Part shown: positions 1-5,850 of the stretch, piece after piece | Layout: every line of letters starts with the position of its first letter | Numbering within the stretch: the first letter of the stretch is position 1 | Assembly: GCA_031732875.1 (NCBI GenBank) | Contig: JAVMKL010000083.1 | Span: forward strand, 1 to 6,171 | Source of the DNA: JAVMKJ01 sp031732875 | GTDB lineage: Bacteria > Pseudomonadota > Gammaproteobacteria > Competibacterales > Competibacteraceae | Direction: 5' to 3' | Length of the DNA stretch: 6,171 nt | Translations under genes and position numbers: made by a program | The notes under the pieces: generated by a model | What the model saw: only the letters and a program-made list of their open reading frames with translations | What the model was told of the DNA's origin: nothing | The model's database searches: none

Positions 1-232
1 CGGCGCAGGGCGATCTGGCGGGGGCGCTGCAAGCCTACCAGGCGGGGCTGACGATTGGGGAGGGGCTGGCGCGGCGGGACCCGAGCAACACCGAGTGGCA
101 GCGGGATTTGTCGATCAGCCATGAGAAGCTCGGGGACGTGCGGTCGGCGCAGGGCGATCTGGCGGGGGCGCTGCAAGCCTACCAGGCGGGGCTGACGATA
201 CGGGAGGGGCTGGCGCGGCGGGACCCGAGCAA
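1..232 (+). repeat. Tandem 144-bp repeat inside the TPR gene
   Basis: Bases 1-88 recur at 145-232 with only two differences (bases 56-57 versus 200-201), giving a period of 144 bp or 48 codons. Identity falls off quickly after about base 233, where the array reaches its last, diverged unit. The near-perfect DNA match, including synonymous positions, points to recent duplication or gene conversion within the array. More copies probably lie upstream of the window. Confidence 0.85.
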
Positions 233-446
233 TGCAACCTGGCAACTGGATTTGGTGGTCTCGTTCTACAAACAGGCCTCCGTTACGCAGCAATCCGGCA
301 GGAAATCCGATCAGCAGCAAGCCAGAAATTATTATGAACAGGCGCTGACCATACTGCGCCGTCTAGATGCAGAAGGCCGCCTACCGCCGAACCGCAAGGA
401 GTGGGTCGGAATTATCGAGAAAGATATGAAGGCACTGGGGAATTAG
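1..446 (+). CDS. TPR-repeat protein, C-terminal part (5' end outside window)
   Basis: The reading frame is open from the first bases of the window (frame starting at base 3) to a TAG at 444-446, so this is the last ~147 codons of a longer gene. The protein shows two copies of a 48-residue unit containing the TPR-like segments LGDVRSAQGDLAGALQAYQ and LTIREGLARRDPSN, followed by a diverged last unit (ARNYYEQALTILRRLDAEG) and a short non-repetitive end. TPR arrays form helical scaffolds for protein-protein contacts. In proteobacteria this 48-residue type often sits C-terminal to other domains such as CHAT/caspase-like, NACHT or kinase domains, but the N-terminal domain is not visible here, so the role is unknown. 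A TTG at 108 is only an internal codon, because the repeat continues upstream of it. The gene converges on the TetR gene. Family assignment is firm; function is not. Confidence 0.85.
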   Translation, partial: AQGDLAGALQAYQAGLTIGEGLARRDPSNTEWQRDLSISHEKLGDVRSAQGDLAGALQAYQAGLTIREGLARRDPSNATWQLDLVVSFYKQASVTQQSGRKSDQQQARNYYEQALTILRRLDAEGRLPPNRKEWVGIIEKDMKALGN

Positions 447-534
447 TTTCTTGGATCGAGTTGGCGGTCGTGTCGTTGGAACATCACCGGCCTACAGCGT
501 CGCCACGCCCGGGCCGGAGATGACGATTTCATTC

Positions 535-557
535 CGGTGGTCGCATCGCGACCGCCG
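535..557. terminator. Strong hairpin between convergent genes, possible transcription end
   Basis: Bases 535-544 (cggtggtcgc) pair with 548-557 (gcgaccgccg) around a 3-base loop, giving a 10-bp stem with one G-T pair. It lies between the stop of the TPR gene (446) and the stop of the TetR gene (607), where a bidirectional end for both transcripts would be expected. No T-run follows on either strand, so it is not a standard intrinsic terminator. It may protect 3' ends or only slow the polymerase. Confidence 0.35.
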
Positions 558-606
558 AGGTCGGATCGGCGGCCAGTTCCGCGTACAGCTCGATGCGTCA
601 CGAGGG

Positions 607-1209
607 TCAGCCCCCACCCACGAATCCGGCCAGATAATGATCCAGCAGCGACCCGGCCACATCCGGAATGGAACGGCCGCCGGCGACTTCCAGTTTCTGA
701 TCGAAGCCCAGGATGCAGACGCCGTGAATGCCGCTCCACAGCGCGCGCGCGGCCAGGGCGATATCGTCCGGCGAACGCCGGGGGGAGAGCAGCGCCAGTT
801 GGTGCTGCGCCAGTTCGAACATCCGCGCTACTTTTTCGGTAAAGGACTCCGGAACAGATTCACCTTCCGGCAGGCGATGCTGGTAAATGGCCAGCCAGCG
901 GTTGGTCTGGGTGAGGGCGAAGCGGATGTAGGCTTGCGCCAGTTCCCGGATGGCGGCCGCCGGCGGCCGGTCGGCGACGGAGGTCGCCAGCAGCTCGTAT
1001 AGCGCGTCCAGCGTCCGTTCGTTCATCTGGACGATCAGCTCGTCGAGGTTGCGGAAAACCATGTACAGGCTGCCGACCGTGTAACCGATCCGGGCGACCA
1101 CCTTGCGGGTGCTCAAACCGGCCAAACCCCGTTCGGCGACCAGATCCTCGGCGGCCCGAAGCGCGATCTCCCGCAGTTCTTCCCGCGTGTGTTCGTTGCG
1201 TCTACCCAT
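607..1209 (-). CDS. TetR/AcrR-family transcriptional regulator with WHG-type C-terminal domain
   Basis: A 200-residue protein of normal TetR-family length. The N-terminal DNA-binding domain spans roughly residues 8-55, with the helix-turn-helix at about 31-52 (GLSTRKVVARIGYTVGSLY, ending in the typical Y-x-x-F step into the next helix, here YMVF). The C-terminal ligand and dimer domain carries ALWSGIHGV (W158, H162, G163), the signature of the TetR 'WHG' C-terminal class. Such proteins are dimeric repressors released by small molecules; the ligand cannot be told from the sequence. The ATG at 1209 is chosen because GAGGA lies 7 nt upstream; a TTG at 1215 would sit directly against that site. 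The gene begins 29 bp after the kinase stop on the same strand, so it is probably the last gene of the operon and may control it. Confidence 0.9.
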   Translation of the reverse strand: MGRRNEHTREELREIALRAAEDLVAERGLAGLSTRKVVARIGYTVGSLYMVFRNLDELIVQMNERTLDALYELLATSVADRPPAAAIRELAQAYIRFALTQTNRWLAIYQHRLPEGESVPESFTEKVARMFELAQHQLALLSPRRSPDDIALAARALWSGIHGVCILGFDQKLEVAGGRSIPDVAGSLLDHYLAGFVGGG

Positions 1210-1216
1210 TGACAAG

Positions 1217-1221
1217 TCCTC
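1217..1221 (-). promoter_or_regulatory. Ribosome binding site of the TetR gene
   Basis: GAGGA on the minus strand, 7 nt before the ATG at 1209. It decides that start over the TTG two codons upstream. It lies in the 29-bp gap after the kinase stop, so the regulator has its own translation signal within the operon. Confidence 0.6.
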
Positions 1222-1238
1222 GGGCTGTTCGCGACCGC

Positions 1239-3236
1239 CTAGACGCGATGGTAGCGCTGCCAGAAGGTGCCTGGACCGGGGTAAAAAACCCGCAGGTCGG
1301 CCTGGGCTTGCGCCTCCCTCATGGCCTGGCGGATCAGGGCGATGTTCAGTTGGGCGCGCTGTTTGAGGATATCCGCCTTGATTTTAGCGAGTTCGTCGGA
1401 TCCCGCCAGCAGTTCTCGCTCGATCTGCGATCGTTGATGAGCGTATTGCCGCCCCAGATCGGCGATGGCGGCGGGGTTCGCGCCCTGTTGGGGATCGTAG
1501 CGAAACTGTCGTTCCAATGCCTGGCGCCAGGCCAGCAGCGCGGCCGTACGCTGGCGGCCGAGTCGTTGGCCGAAGCCGGGGACCGTTCGGAGTGCCTCGG
1601 GCGTGACATCGGCGGCGGTTTCGACGCCATAGGATTCCAGCGCGATCTGGTCGGTGGCGCGGATGCCGGGAATCCGGGCGGCGTCGATGAAGTGACTTTC
1701 CAGAAATGCCTGGAGTTGCAAATGGCGCCGATCGGTTTCCAGTCGCTGCAAATCCCGCTGGAGGTCGGCCGGCAGGTTTCGATGGCGGTCGCGCAGGGTT
1801 TGCAAGGCGTGGAACCGGGTCGCAAACGGTTGCTCGCTCGCCTGTTGTTGCCAGACGGTTCGCAGGTCCATCAGTTCCCGGCGTGCCGCGAGCAGCGCCA
1901 GCCGCCGGCGCTGGTACTCGCGGTGAACCGCCTTGTCCCAGAGCAGCGACCCGATGGCGGCGGCCAGCAGCAGCCACAGCCAGCTCAGCCGGGGACGGAT
2001 CAGAATCGCCGCCACGACCGCGCCGGCGATGGCCCCCGCCTTGATCAGGTTGCCGCGCTGGACCCGCTGTAGCAGGTCGGGCAACGGGGTGGGCGCGACC
2101 GGGGTTTGCGATGCCGGCCGGGGCATGGCCTCGGCGTCGGGGGGAGCGACCGCGACGATCCGGCTCCAGACCCGGTCGAGATCGAAATCGCGGTGGGCGG
2201 GGACCGGGCTGGCTGCCGGAAACCGGTGGGGGGACATGAAGAAAGTCGTCCCGCTCGCTTGTTCCAGCGCGCACCACGGGCAGGTCGGGAGCTGTCCCGG
2301 GTATTTGTGCGCGACATTCCGGCCGCAGGCCCGCAACTGGCGGTTGAGCTGTTCCAGCGCCAGCAGCCATTCCCGGGCGGTGGGGCGGCTCCGGGCGGGC
2401 GCCAGCGGCACGAAGGCGCGCTCGAACAGGTCGGCGACCGAGCGGGGCAGGGCAGCGAGCGGCAGGGTGTGCGGCGGGGGTTCCACCTGCCAGGCGGCGG
2501 CACTCTGACCGAAGGCGAAGCGGTATTCCCGGATGGCGCGCTCGATCGGCATGTCACCTTTGCCCCGAAAGCGGCCGGCGAAGGGGTGGCGGCCCATGAA
2601 CAGCAGGTGGAAGCACAATAGGGCCAGGCCGAAGGCATCGTGATTCGGGGTGCGCCGCAGTCCGCGGAACGGCCGGTCCTGCAGTTCCGGCGCGGTGAAC
2701 TGCGGTACGCCGACATCGCAGAGGAACAGCCGGTCGCCGGTATCGATCTGGAAGGAATCGCAATCGATCAGCTTGACCAGCGCTTGGGCCGATACCACCA
2801 CGTTGCCGGGGTTGACGTCGCCGATGACGTGGCCGCGGGCGTGGATGGCCTCGAACGCGCTGGCCAGGTTGCGGGCGGCGTGGACCAGAAAGGACCAGTC
2901 GGCGTGCGGGAACGCCCGTTTGCGGTGAGATGGTCCGTAGAGGCTATGGATTTCCTGGTAGCCGCTGACCCGGGGCATGAGAAAGCCCTGGACCGGACCG
3001 CGCGGACCGGAGTGCAGCACGTCCACCGGCCAGGCGGCGACTTCGAGTAGAGCAGGGTGCGCCTGCCGGGCCATGCCCGCCAGCTTGAGGGCTTTGTCGG
3101 CATCGACCGGCTGGTGATAGATCTTGGCGACGAAGCCGGGCCGGCCGGCGATCTCGTGGACCGCCCCTTCGCCGCCGCGCCCCAGCGTTTTGCCCGGTTC
3201 GACCGGATGCCCGGCGCCGCTATACAGCCTCGTCAC
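1239..3236 (-). CDS. YegI-like membrane-anchored Ser/Thr protein kinase with zinc-knuckle-like motif and helix-hairpin-helix region
   Basis: With the preferred GTG start at 3236 the protein has 665 residues, close to E. coli YegI. Seen in order: glycine loop LGRGGEGAV (18-26); ATP lysine in VAK (K38); GDVNPGN (140-146; D140 as putative catalytic Asp, N145 as metal ligand) in place of HRD; DCDSF (metal Asp D160) in place of DFG; APE (182-184); a possible zinc cluster C304/H310/C319/C322 (ending CPWC); two hydrophobic segments at about 399-415 and 418-433 forming a membrane hairpin; a charged coiled-coil-like stretch (435-510); an HhH region (516-577, with IPGI and VPGFGQRLG); and a second helical stretch to ~647. 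It likely phosphorylates Ser/Thr on partners and is opposed by the PP2C encoded next to it. Start: the GTG at 3236 overlaps the phosphatase gene by 17 nt and gives the family-like N-terminus (V/M)TRLYSGAGHPVEPG. ATG 3281 and TTG 3311 are in-frame alternatives that add a Pro/Thr-rich leader. Confidence 0.88.
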   Translation of the reverse strand: MTRLYSGAGHPVEPGKTLGRGGEGAVHEIAGRPGFVAKIYHQPVDADKALKLAGMARQAHPALLEVAAWPVDVLHSGPRGPVQGFLMPRVSGYQEIHSLYGPSHRKRAFPHADWSFLVHAARNLASAFEAIHARGHVIGDVNPGNVVVSAQALVKLIDCDSFQIDTGDRLFLCDVGVPQFTAPELQDRPFRGLRRTPNHDAFGLALLCFHLLFMGRHPFAGRFRGKGDMPIERAIREYRFAFGQSAAAWQVEPPPHTLPLAALPRSVADLFERAFVPLAPARSRPTAREWLLALEQLNRQLRACGRNVAHKYPGQLPTCPWCALEQASGTTFFMSPHRFPAASPVPAHRDFDLDRVWSRIVAVAPPDAEAMPRPASQTPVAPTPLPDLLQRVQRGNLIKAGAIAGAVVAAILIRPRLSWLWLLLAAAIGSLLWDKAVHREYQRRRLALLAARRELMDLRTVWQQQASEQPFATRFHALQTLRDRHRNLPADLQRDLQRLETDRRHLQLQAFLESHFIDAARIPGIRATDQIALESYGVETAADVTPEALRTVPGFGQRLGRQRTAALLAWRQALERQFRYDPQQGANPAAIADLGRQYAHQRSQIERELLAGSDELAKIKADILKQRAQLNIALIRQAMREAQAQADLRVFYPGPGTFWQRYHRV

Positions 3237-4236
3237 GGGGTTTTGCTCGGTCGGCGGGGTCGAAGCGGGTATCGGTGGCATCGACGTGGGAGTTCTCCAG
3301 GTCGGCAGCAAGAACCGGCCCGGGAGCGGTATCGGCGCTCGTCGCGGCCCCGACCGATTCGGCGGCGGCGATTCCGCCCGGCGCCATCCCTTCGGTTTCC
3401 GCCGCGACCTCCGGAGTCGAGGCGGCCGAATCGCCTGAGTTGGTGGTGGCTGCCGCGACGGAAAGCCGGGTGGCCAGGATCAGGGTTTTGTCGTCGTGGG
3501 TGCGCTGGTTGATGGCCGGGGTGGCGAGGAAGCGTTCCAGCGCGGCCGCGAGTTCCGCCGGACAGCCGGGCTCCGGATGGGCGCGCAGGCGCTGGAACAG
3601 GGGGCGAAAGAACGGAACATGAGCTTGCCGGCTTTGATAGTGCAGCGCCAGAAGTTGCAGGCCATCGCTCAGCAGCGCGATTTCGGCGACGGGTTCGATC
3701 AGGACGACGCATTCCAGGCGGGCGGCGGCGTTCGGGTCGGTCACGAAATGGGTTTCGTTGGCGTATTCCCCGCCCTGCGGCCAGAACACCGGCCGGTAGC
3801 CGTCCCCGCTCCCGATCACGATGGCGCCATCGCCGATCTGCAGGAGCAGCGCGCGATCCGCGGCCACCACCGCGCCCAGCAGGGTGCAGGCGAATTCCCG
3901 AACCGGCTGGTTCGCTTCCGCCGCGCGCTGCTCCAGGGTGGTTCGGACGCGTTGGAGCAGCATTTCGGCAGTGGTCGGCGACCAGTCCCGCGCGGCGGGG
4001 TCCTGTTTCAGCCACGCCTCGAATTCGGTCAGCAGGGTCTGGCAGGCCAGTTCCGCGCCGGCACGCGATTCGGCGGCGCTACCGGCCCCGTCGGCGACGG
4101 CCAGCGCCAGCACGGGGTCGGCGTTCGCCGCCCGCAGCAGTCGGGCGGCGCAGGCGTCCTGACATTCGGTGCCGCCGGCGAGATGGGCCACGCCGGGGAC
4201 GCTGGCGCGGACGTATCGCCAACCGCTTTCGTTCAC
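3220..4236 (-). CDS. PP2C-family Ser/Thr phosphatase (YegK-like), partner of the kinase
   Basis: With the GTG start at 4236 the protein has 338 residues. PP2C hallmarks are present in order: ASVPGVAH and CQDA near the N-terminus (Q26, D27), ADGAGSA (metal-binding D49, G50), GDGAIVIGSG (~135-144), LLSDGLQ (D191), and HDDKTLIL near 247-254 (D248/D249, metal ligands). The metal-dependent catalytic core is therefore complete and ends near residue 260. Residues 260-338 are a low-complexity Ala/Thr/Ser/Glu/Pro-rich tail. The enzyme should reverse phosphorylation by the adjacent kinase. The start is chosen because GTG 4236 overlaps the TGA of the VWA gene (GTGA, 4 nt), implying coupled translation, and because the resulting N-terminus (W-R-Y-V-R-A-S-V-P-G) matches where this subfamily begins. 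A frame extension to 4332 lies within the VWA gene and looks spurious. No clear ribosome binding site is seen. Confidence 0.9.
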   Translation of the reverse strand: MNESGWRYVRASVPGVAHLAGGTECQDACAARLLRAANADPVLALAVADGAGSAAESRAGAELACQTLLTEFEAWLKQDPAARDWSPTTAEMLLQRVRTTLEQRAAEANQPVREFACTLLGAVVAADRALLLQIGDGAIVIGSGDGYRPVFWPQGGEYANETHFVTDPNAAARLECVVLIEPVAEIALLSDGLQLLALHYQSRQAHVPFFRPLFQRLRAHPEPGCPAELAAALERFLATPAINQRTHDDKTLILATRLSVAAATTNSGDSAASTPEVAAETEGMAPGGIAAAESVGAATSADTAPGPVLAADLENSHVDATDTRFDPADRAKPRDEAV

Positions 4237-4928
4237 ACCGAGGCCCAGCCGTCCGGAGTGGTGGGATTGGCCAGCAGCACTTCGGTGCCCGGGACCGAGC
4301 GCGATACCGAGCGCATCGAATTGGACAGCCACTGGAACAGTTCGCGGAAGCGCAGTCCGCGCAATCGTAAGGGCTGGCGGACCGAAATCTGTTGCAGGAT
4401 GTCCAGATTGGCGCCCTCGACCCCGACCGCGAAAAAGGCGAACGCGCGCTTCTCCTCGCCCTGGCGCACTTCGCCGGCGGCGCTTTTCCAGTCGTCGGTG
4501 GGGCTGCCGTCGGTGATCAGAAACACCCAGGGGCGGAAGAAGGGGATGCCGTGCTCTCGGTACAGCGCCTTGCGCTGGTCCAGCAATTCCAGTCCCCGGA
4601 TGATCGCCTGGCCCATGGGCGTATCCTTTTCGGCGGCCAGTTGCGGCGGGGTGAAGTGTTCGGCGGTCTGGAATTCGTTGACCACCCGGACGGGACCGAA
4701 GGTGACGATGGCGATTTCGACCCGCTTGGCGGCCAGGCTGTCGGCCATCAACTCCTCCTTGAAGGTGGCCAGTCCCTGGTTCAGTTCGGCGATCGGATGG
4801 CCGTTCATGGACCAGGAATTATCGAGCAGCAGCACGCAGGGGCAGCGCGGTTCGGGATTGTCGGCGAATTCGGCGACGCTGAAATCCACGCCGAACGGGG
4901 TTTGCTTGGAAAGATCGAGTTCGTTCAT
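4233..4928 (-). CDS. TerY/YegL-type von Willebrand factor A (VWA) domain protein
   Basis: A 231-residue protein that is almost entirely one VWA domain. The metal-ion-dependent adhesion site is complete: D-x-S-x-S as DNSWS (D36, S38, S40), T103 in KDTPMGQAI, and D140 in LITDGSPTDDW. There is no signal peptide or membrane segment, so it is cytoplasmic. TerY-type VWA proteins accompany a PP2C phosphatase and a kinase in 'TerY-P' triads, where they are thought to act as a metal-dependent adaptor or as a phosphorylation target; E. coli YegL is the analogue. The ATG at 4928 is preceded by AGAGGA at 8 nt. The stop overlaps the PP2C start (GTGA), so it is the first gene of the operon. The start follows the DUF29 stop by 93 bp. 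The family call is firm; the biological role is inferred from the family. Confidence 0.92.
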   Translation of the reverse strand: MNELDLSKQTPFGVDFSVAEFADNPEPRCPCVLLLDNSWSMNGHPIAELNQGLATFKEELMADSLAAKRVEIAIVTFGPVRVVNEFQTAEHFTPPQLAAEKDTPMGQAIIRGLELLDQRKALYREHGIPFFRPWVFLITDGSPTDDWKSAAGEVRQGEEKRAFAFFAVGVEGANLDILQQISVRQPLRLRGLRFRELFQWLSNSMRSVSRSVPGTEVLLANPTTPDGWASV

Positions 4929-4936
4929 CCTGATGA

Positions 4937-4942
4937 TCCTCT
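4937..4942 (-). promoter_or_regulatory. Ribosome binding site of the VWA gene
   Basis: AGAGGA on the minus strand with 8 nt to the ATG at 4928. It is the clearest translation signal in the operon and supports that ATG as the start of the VWA protein. Confidence 0.6.
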
Positions 4943-4968
4943 GGGGCGGCGCGAGTGCGAGCCGGCTG

Positions 4969-4997
4969 AATATAACCTATCCGCCAGGATTGCGGAT
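4969..4997 (-). promoter_or_regulatory. Possible operon promoter with overlapping 19-bp dyad (candidate operator)
   Basis: In the 93-bp gap between the DUF29 stop and the VWA start, the minus strand holds TATATT (4974-4969), a plausible -10 box. Immediately upstream is a perfect inverted repeat at 4979-4997, plus-strand atccgc (4979-4984), spacer caggatt, gcggat (4992-4997). With 17-bp spacing the -35 hexamer would be 4997-4992, that is, one arm of the dyad; it does not resemble TTGACA, so an unaided promoter would be weak. The dyad size suits a TetR-family dimer, and a TetR gene ends this operon. A stem-loop role is also possible, but no T-run follows. Promoter and operator assignment is inference. 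Confidence 0.35.
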
Positions 4998-5021
4998 GGC
5001 CGGTAGCGCCTTTCCTTGCCG

Positions 5022-5462
5022 TCATGCGGGCCAATAATCACCCGTAACCTGCTCGACCGTGAATGGGCAGACTTCGGGGAAAGTCGCCGGCGGCAGACCT
5101 GTTTCATCGGTGGCATTGTCGCGGGCGACGGGATATTCCTCGCTCACGATTGCCGCGACCTGGGGCTTCAGGCTGGGGCTTTCCTTCAGCAGGCTGACCA
5201 TCTCGTGCCTTCCGTTGCGGATGGATGATCGCCAACTGGTGCTGCGTCGCTCCGGCTGATACTGCCATTTCAGCAGGTGTAGAAGAACATTGCGTAGGTG
5301 GCTGCTGATGGCGCGGCGGTCGCTTCTACCCATGCTTTCGATTTCCTCGGCGATATTTTCCAAGTCCACTTCAGCAAGTTTGCCCTGACGCAATAACGCG
5401 GCCTGGGTTTGCGTCCACTGATAGAAATCCCGTTCATAATCAGTTTGGGTTGTGGTATTCAT
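5022..5462 (-). CDS. DUF29 domain-containing protein
   Basis: A 146-residue protein covering the whole DUF29 family length. Typical features are YERDFYQWTQTQAALLRQGK (9-28), VDLENIAEEIESMGRSDRR (32-50), the helical HLRNVLLHLLKWQYQPE segment (55-71), WRSSIRNGR (77-85), and an ending with AxxSEEYPVARDNATDETGL and FPEVCPFTVEQV. DUF29 is a small helical family found mainly in cyanobacteria and proteobacteria, often in several copies per genome; I know of no assigned biochemical role. The ATG at 5462 is chosen because AAGGAG lies 8 nt upstream and the protein then begins just before the conserved YE-DF motif. The frame stays open to 5576, but that extension is not family-like. It lies on the same strand as the VWA operon, 93 bp ahead of it, so cotranscription is possible but not shown. 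Confidence 0.92.
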   Translation of the reverse strand: MNTTTQTDYERDFYQWTQTQAALLRQGKLAEVDLENIAEEIESMGRSDRRAISSHLRNVLLHLLKWQYQPERRSTSWRSSIRNGRHEMVSLLKESPSLKPQVAAIVSEEYPVARDNATDETGLPPATFPEVCPFTVEQVTGDYWPA

Positions 5463-5470
5463 GGAATGAG

Positions 5471-5476
5471 CTCCTT
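5471..5476 (-). promoter_or_regulatory. Ribosome binding site of the DUF29 gene
   Basis: AAGGAG on the minus strand, 8 nt before the ATG at 5462. It fixes the start and rules out the longer in-frame extension to 5576. Confidence 0.65.
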
Positions 5477-5544
5477 GTTCCTGGCATCGGTTGAGTGCTT
5501 CGCAATAGCCTGCCAAAATCATGGTTTGGTTGGAAACCCCCTCA

Positions 5545-5742
5545 TTACCGTCTTCTTGCGCCGGCTCGCCCAGCAACGCGGTGTTTGTCCGTGGGCCGAT
5601 GGACAGCCACTTTCCCCGTCAAGCTCGGTTCCAGCGCCAGCATCTCCCGCAACGGCCCTAAATCCGGCAAGCCGAGCACCGCGCTTAACACCTCGTCGAT
5701 CGTGTGCCGGACGAGATCAATCTTCTCGATGCCGGTGGAGGG
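5545..5742 (-). pseudogene. Possible coding remnant of unknown family
   Basis: On the minus strand the frame from 5742 to a TAA at 5547-5545 is free of stops for about 65 codons and encodes a protein-like segment: GIEKIDLVRHTIDEVLSAVL followed by GLPDLGPLREML and ALEPSLTGKVAVH. Its codons favour G or C at the third position like the real genes here. It lacks a usable start: an in-frame TGA lies just upstream (5745-5743) and the only ATG is internal. An ATG at 5746 in another frame reads MTLHR before a stop, so one indel near 5731-5742 could have broken a small gene. The last residues (AGRAGARRR) look non-native. I do not recognise the family; it may also be chance coding potential. Confidence 0.3.
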
Positions 5743-5819
5743 TCATGCGTGCAACACTTATAATTTCTGGGAACGGGTTGCGGCATATATCCCATCCATG
5801 ATGATTCGGGATGACCGGA

Positions 5820-5850
5820 ATCGGTATCCGATGGCCAGCATGGTTATAAT
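5820..5850 (+). promoter_or_regulatory. Possible promoter with palindrome upstream of the secreted-protein gene
   Basis: A perfect TATAAT lies at 5845-5850, 75 bp before the ATG at 5926. A 13-bp palindrome, atcgg-tat-ccgat (5820-5832), covers the place where the -35 box would be; no TTGACA-like hexamer is seen there. The arrangement suits a regulated promoter with a bound activator or repressor. A second TATAAT at 5759-5764 is an alternative. No reporter or transcript evidence is available from sequence alone. Confidence 0.35.

Noticed and set aside
1..232. CRISPR-like or intergenic repeat
   Set aside because: The repeat has a period of 144 bp (48 codons), stays in frame and encodes TPR units, so it is a protein repeat.
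447..606. Short coding-like pieces on the minus strand after the TetR stop (ELYAELAADPTSAVAM, NEIVISGPGVATL)
   Set aside because: They are in different frames, each under 25 codons, lack starts, and do not join without an assumed frameshift. Too weak to call a pseudogene.
451..1002. Plus-strand open frame of about 183 codons
   Set aside because: It is antisense to the TetR gene and has no domain or ribosome binding site.
1209..2072. Plus-strand open frame of about 287 codons
   Set aside because: It is antisense to the C-terminal half of the kinase gene, which has clear HhH and helical regions, and has no recognisable domain of its own.
1384..2716. Additional long minus-strand frames within the kinase gene
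   Set aside because: Their translations are Pro/Arg/Ala-rich and unlike any family, whereas the overlapping kinase frame has ordered catalytic motifs.
3496..5037. Plus-strand open frame of about 513 codons
   Set aside because: It runs antisense across the PP2C, VWA and DUF29 genes, whose frames carry complete family motifs. Its translation is low-complexity and has no recognisable domain; it is a by-product of high GC.
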